64,000 nucleotides of DNA from assembly GCF_020921035.1 (NCBI RefSeq), contig NC_063152.1:31061903-31125902 (forward strand), in the 5' to 3' direction. Positions 59,327 to 64,000 of the stretch are shown here, one piece after another. The notes beneath the pieces are model-generated. The model ran no database searches. It was not told the DNA's origin and saw only the letters and a list, made by a program, of their open reading frames with translations. The stretch's first letter is position 1. The number at the start of each line of letters is the position of its first letter. The position numbers and the translations under genes are program-made. The stretch is from Rhodamnia argentea. Lineage: Eukaryota > Streptophyta > Magnoliopsida > Myrtales > Myrtaceae.

Positions 59327-61267
59327 CCCTTGTTTGTCAAAAGCTGGCTTCTTTTTATATTTAGAGACTGGAAAATTCATTTGACGAAGAAACAATCGGC
59401 AGCGGCTTGTTTCGCATACAAAATAATTCAATGTCGGCGGTTAATTAAAAAAACGCACTGGCTCACGTAAGATTCTGAGGAGACCATCCCCCACGATACG
59501 TCGCGCTCAGACAGACCGACAGGGCGACAAAGAGTAAAACTTACTAATGACCCAATCTCTACCAATTTTTATGAAGTCACAGTGCACACATGAATGACCA
59601 AAACCAACCCCAATTGGGACAATAAAGTAACCAGAAACAGCAATCTCCCCCCCCCCGGAAAAACGGTGGATTTTTTCCAAATTCGCACCTGAATTGAACC
59701 TCGTCCATCAGAAGGGTGTGTGTAACTGTAAGTCTGCTCTGTCCTGCCTCTTCTCCGATTTGCTGTTGGGGTGGGGGGCAGGGCATTCAAGAGGCTCTGT
59801 TTTCCTTGTCTCTGCCAAGAAACCGGGTGGGCGGGGAAGGAAGGGGAGGCGGGGTGCCTCAAAAAATTGATTGCCCTCTCCCTCTCTAGGGTTTCTCCTC
59901 GTCGCCTCCTGTTGTGATGTTGTTGCTTATGTTTTTTTTCTTTTTTTTTTGGGAGGGGGGACGCAGACAAGCAGCGAAAGCGAAGAGACAGCACAGCGCC
60001 GCGCCGGGCCGCCGGCTCTCTGTTCGTACTAAGATCAGTTTTACATAATGGGCGTACCGCATGACGACCGTGATGGGCCGGACGAACGGGGTCTTTTTTG
60101 GCAATGTTCAGCGACCAAATAATAGTTTGCCATGTCGGCCGGTTTTATGTGCTGATTTTTCGTGAGACCAATCTGAACTAGGGCAGGGGAAAGAAGCAAA
60201 ATGAGAGCAGGAGAGGGGAGAGGAGGTGAGGTGATGTGCACCTGAGGACAATTTTTCAATCAATGAGTGCTTTACGCAAAACACGAAATAATAATGTGTA
60301 AATACACTATCAAGTGGTGTCGTGCATCAATTCATTTGAGAGAGTACATAGTTATAATCCTCACATCAATGATGTGTTTTGACAAATCTAATAGCCAAGT
60401 TACGATATAAATCTCGGAACTACATAAAGAGTTTTAGCTTCGCTATTCACGTGGAAACGAACATATTTTCTTCACAAAACTACATTCTTGCTTTCAAAAT
60501 AAAGTCTCTATTGCAGTACTAATCCAACAGCTTATATATGACACTCAGACCATCAAATACGAAAACGACACGATAGAAGGAGCTCGGCATGCGATCGACG
60601 TCTCGACTAGGCACACTAGATTGCGCGATCAATCCCGACTCACTGCATCATCATCCATGCGTGAGCTCGACTTCAAATCTTAATTAACAACGCCCCTCCC
60701 CTGCTGCCCAAAAATAACTTTTGAGCCTGCCCCTTGAATTATATGAACACCATTATTATCAGCAAATAATCGAAAAGAGTTGATCATTTTTCGGGGAACA
60801 AAAAAGAGGGACTCATTGAATTTCGTCGTGAAATTATTTGGCAGGGACATTAATGTCTCCCCAGAGCTCCAGAAATTTCAACTTTTTCATGCGCAGTGCG
60901 GCGTAGAGTCAATCCCCCACAAATCACCAGCAAGCCGGGCCTTCGAATCGCATTTACTAACGCCATTGCTGCTCATCCATGCCCTTTTCTCTTACATCCA
61001 ACACCGTTACACAAGACAAAACCCAACAGATCAAAGGATGGAGATCTAAAGCTCAGCGGACCTACACAGGACCAGTCGAAATGCTGTCTAGCTAATTCTG
61101 GCAAACTGGCTGGTTAATTAGCGCATATAATTGACTACCGGCAAATTGCAACCATGCATGCATATTTTCAGTACAATGATGATGATCACTTTACAAAAAG
61201 GGAGAGAACAGTGTGTTTCTTTCTTGTCAGAGCGCGAAATTGCACCCAACCGTCTCCGGCCGCGAGG
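59327..61267. other. Intergenic, no gene supported
   Basis: A C-run at about 59648-59657 and GC-rich, open-frame-rich sequence at 59570-60240 show no family motif. The 3' flank of the PLATZ gene lies at the right. Confidence 0.5.
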
Positions 61268-62510
61268 TCAGTACAGGGGCGACCGTTGCGGGACGCCCTT
61301 CCGCCTGTTCATGAAGCCGGCCACGTCCGTCGCCGGCAGGCACCTGAGCTGACCCGTCACCCGGGTCATCGGGACCGGACGGTTGCGCCGCCTCTTGACG
61401 AACTCGGCACTGGAGGTTGGGTCGGGGGAATCGGGCGGCGAGACGGGCGGATCGAGGACCGAGTCGGGGGTGACGTGTCCATCTTCCAGCTCTGGGAAGC
61501 CCTCGCTGGGTGGCTTGTTCAGTGACGGAAGGGGCTTGCAGCTGTGATTTCGGAGCCGTTTCTTGAGGCCAATTTGTTTGGTCATGTGGCGGTGAACCTG
61601 CATTTTAAGGAAGAAAAGATGAAACTCAACCAAGGAAGAAGAAAGAGAGCAAAAGTCCAAACTGAGGCCTTAAAACAGAGTCGAGCTGCTCGAGCCTTGA
61701 TTCATGCATTAATCGAACCAAACTCGATTCATCTTGAGTTTCAAAGTATTGTATTTCAGTTTTATTGAAATGGGATTGGACCTTGCACGAGAGAGAACAG
61801 AAGAGGAAGCCTTCTTGGAGGCTTCGGTCGCAAGTGATGCAGAAGTTGCCTGAGCCTCTGAATGGGCGGGACATTGGCCTCTGGTTCAAGAACACCACTT
61901 TGGCACTGTTTGTTGTGTATGGCTGTTTATCAAAACGACAAATTCATCGAGAAAATTCCAATTGGAAACACAACTGAATAACATATTTAGGCGCACGCGG
62001 ATGCACGGAGGCACTGATCTTACTTGGACGAGGGAACAGTTGAGCAGTTTCTGCGCATCACCCAAGCGAATGACATCGTGGTACACATACCTCCTTATCT
62101 GAGAAAAATCAACAGGAATGGTGAATTCAAGGAAAATTGAAGGCACGCTGTTTTAGGATTAAAAGGGGAGAATTTTGGGCGGTGATGCAGCGAACCTGCA
62201 AGAGACGGTGATGGCGATGAGGAGGCAAGCAATGAGGGCAAATGCTGACGCAGCAATCCAAGCAAAACGTGTTCTTCTCCTTCTTCTTCGCACAGTCGTG
62301 AACTCCGCAAGGATTGAAGAACTTCTCTCCGAGGAGAATTTGGAGCCACCGTGGAATATTTGAACCCCCACCACCACCAACCTGATCCAACAAAAAAATA
62401 AAAAGAAGGGCACAGCACCCACATGGAAAATTCAATGACCCATCTCACAAGATCCTCCAAAAAGTAGAAAAAACTCAAAATCCTGAAAATCTAGACACGA
62501 AAGTCACCAT
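61268..62510 (-). CDS. PLATZ family zinc-binding transcription factor, five exons
   Basis: PLATZ proteins are plant-specific, zinc-dependent binders of A/T-rich DNA, generally acting as repressors or with RNA polymerase III factors. Exons: 62510-62508 (ATG only, ending at donor GTGACT), 62381-62196, 62098-62024, 61922-61782 and 61597-61268, giving 244 residues, a normal family length. Zinc ligands: C26, H29, C31 and C41-x2-C44-C45-x3-C49-x2-C52 (CLDCCVSICPHC), then RRYVYHDVIRLGDA (65-78), LNQRPMSRPFRGSGNFC and CITCDRSLQEGF with C116, C119, C130 and C134. The basic C-terminus ends NRRKGVPQRSPLY. Exons 2-5 are certain; the ATG-only first exon is inferred from frame, a good donor and the acceptor at 62382. 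A CT tract (62624-62658) lies in the presumed leader. Confidence 0.9.
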
Positions 62511-62620
62511 CTTTTCTCAGCAAAAGTTTCTTCTCTGTTTCTGAAGACGAAGACAGGGTCGAGAGACTCAAGAACAGGACAGAGACAACTTCGGCATTTG
62601 TCAGGCTTTATACCAAGAGT

Positions 62621-62623
<3 letters not shown>

Positions 62624-62658
<35 letters not shown>
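62624..62658. repeat. (GA)n microsatellite, presumed PLATZ leader
   Basis: About 17 GA units, CT on the transcribed-sense strand of the PLATZ gene, about 115 bases before its ATG. Confidence 0.9.
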
Positions 62659-62659
<1 letters not shown>

Positions 62660-62662
<3 letters not shown>

Positions 62663-63587
62663 ATTGGAGAAGAGTGCAAGCAAGAAAGTGGAAACGGCGC
62701 GCTGGTGGGTACGTAATTTACTCTGCTTCTGTGATTACCAATGAAGAGCGGATACGGGGGAAGTTGGAGGCTCATTTAAAGACGAGAAAAAGTTCTCTTT
62801 TTTTCTCTTTCTTTTTGCTTTAAACTTATTTCATGAACTGATCTTGATGATCTGATTTGAAGTTTCAAGAGAAAGTCCAAAGCAAATCTTGCTTTGCGCT
62901 GGTTCCACTCCTCAGAGCTAAAAACCCCTAATCTATGATTCTACCCTCCCCTATCATATTTTTACCGCCCCCCCACAATGTCTACCCCTCCCGAGGACGC
63001 TCTTCCTCCCCATCATCACTTCTAATCTGAGGAATGACAAAAACAATGGAAGTCTACACGTACAATTTATCCTCCCCGCGATCACATAAAGCGTCGGCAA
63101 CTCATCAGAACAACTCGATCACGACTCCATAGCAGAGTTGACCCTTGAATGAAGCGGAGCTATTTACAGAACTGTAATCAGTAGCGTGGAAACAGAAATT
63201 TTGAATCTTCTCTTGATGTGGTAAAATGAAATCCTCTTCAACCCTATCGATTTTGGAGGTCGGGTTAGGCGATTGGTTAGGGCTGCTCTGCTCCTCAAAA
63301 CGTGCTGCAATTTGCATTCGTAGGGGCCGGGGTTTCTATCTCTAGAATGGAATGAATGACGCAACGAGAGGAGACCCTCGGAGCATGAGCAAAGCACGGT
63401 ACTCTTTCTCCCGTTCTTCGGAGAAAACATTAAAGATCCACGCTTTGTCCAGTGCTTCCTCGAGCCGTCGTTGGAGATTCGACGACTATCGCATGCACAA
63501 GTAATAATTTCTCTGTGAGTCCCGAACAGGATCACAAAAGACCCGCAAAATAATTATTGCTTTGATGCGTTTAATCTTAATTTTTTA
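62660..63587. other. PLATZ upstream region, no other gene
   Basis: Minus-strand TTTAAAT at about 62774 could be a weak TATA. A 123-codon minus-strand frame at 63164-63535 has no recognisable domain. Nothing else supported. Confidence 0.45.
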
Positions 63588-63850
63588 TTGTGACACTAAA
63601 AATCTTAAATTTGTATTTATGTGACACATTTACTCTCCGTCAAAATCTAGTAATCATAACCGCTAGAAATCTGCTTCGCTGGAAAGCAAACGGTGTCGAC
63701 ACACATTGACAAGGAGTAAATGTGTCATGGAGATACAACTTCGGTACTTTTTACGTCACAAGAAAAGTTTAAGGTACATGTGTTACGGTAGATATAAGAA
63801 ATTTATGGTAACTATGTCACAATGAACACAGTTTGGAAATTTTTCTGCCG
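63588..63850. mobile_element. Foldback/MITE-like element, family B-related (degenerate)
   Basis: TATTTATGTGACACATTTAC on the left is mirrored by GTACATGTGTTACGG and ACTATGTCACAATG on the right. The units resemble the 26.2-kb element. Borders and target duplication unclear. Confidence 0.5.
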
Positions 63851-64000
63851 ACTTTTTCCCAAAGAATAATTATTATCATTATCATTTTAAGGAGACCCGT
63901 TTACGAGACGACTATGGTATTTGTACAGTGGCCAATGACCTTAGTCCACTAACGAGTGACAATTTGCAAGCTGTGACCTATTTCATATAGGGCAGGGCTC

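Noticed and set aside
59569-59994. 141-codon minus-strand frame
   Set aside because: Includes a C homopolymer and simple tracts; no family match and no splice evidence.
63164-63535. 123-codon minus-strand frame
   Set aside because: No recognisable domain; sits in the PLATZ upstream region.

Overview
This is nuclear DNA of a flowering plant, most likely a woody eudicot. Genes carry GT-AG introns, the intergenic DNA is AT-rich and full of short non-autonomous transposons and CT/GA microsatellites, and the proteins belong to plant-specific families (HyPRP, PLATZ, DUF863, FMO GS-OX). The repeat style would suit Myrtaceae, but that is only an impression.

Layout. 1-4470: right part (5' end) of a CACTA (En/Spm) DNA transposon, with a decayed transposase on the minus strand and a 2.4-kb subterminal array of GCGACGAAA-type motifs that ends at a CACTA terminus. 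6.3-20.9 kb: three hybrid proline-rich protein genes (8-cysteine-motif, DC2.15-like) at 6398 (+), 12470 (-) and 20435 (+), separated by foldback and MITE-like elements. 20.9-32 kb: gene-poor, with nested foldback elements, two with clear 9-bp or 8-9-bp target duplications, LTR-like remnants and a GC-rich minisatellite. 32.97-33.91 kb: a single-exon gene of the C2H2/PARP-like plant family with an apparent 1-base frameshift. 36.0-39.9 kb (-): a complete six-exon adenine phosphoribosyltransferase gene. 46.8-49.5 kb (-): a four-exon DUF863 gene. 53-54.4 kb: nested foldback elements. 55.1-58.5 kb (+): a complete seven-exon flavin-containing monooxygenase of the FMO GS-OX type (459 residues). 59.26-59.33 kb (-): tRNA-Gly(GCC). 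61.3-62.5 kb (-): a five-exon PLATZ zinc-binding protein (244 residues).

The genes look like independent housekeeping or regulatory loci, not a pathway cluster. The one real family cluster is the HyPRP trio, which share the signal peptide and 8-cysteine domain but differ completely in the linker. Splice sites were assigned by reading GT-AG borders that keep frame and reproduce family-conserved protein. I found no new defence or biosynthetic system. The most unusual structures are the 98/100-matched 100-bp palindrome inside the CACTA array, the tandemly duplicated splice donor in the APT gene, the matched 519/520-bp elements with perfect 9-bp target duplications, and the start codon of the PLATZ gene lying exactly at an exon end.
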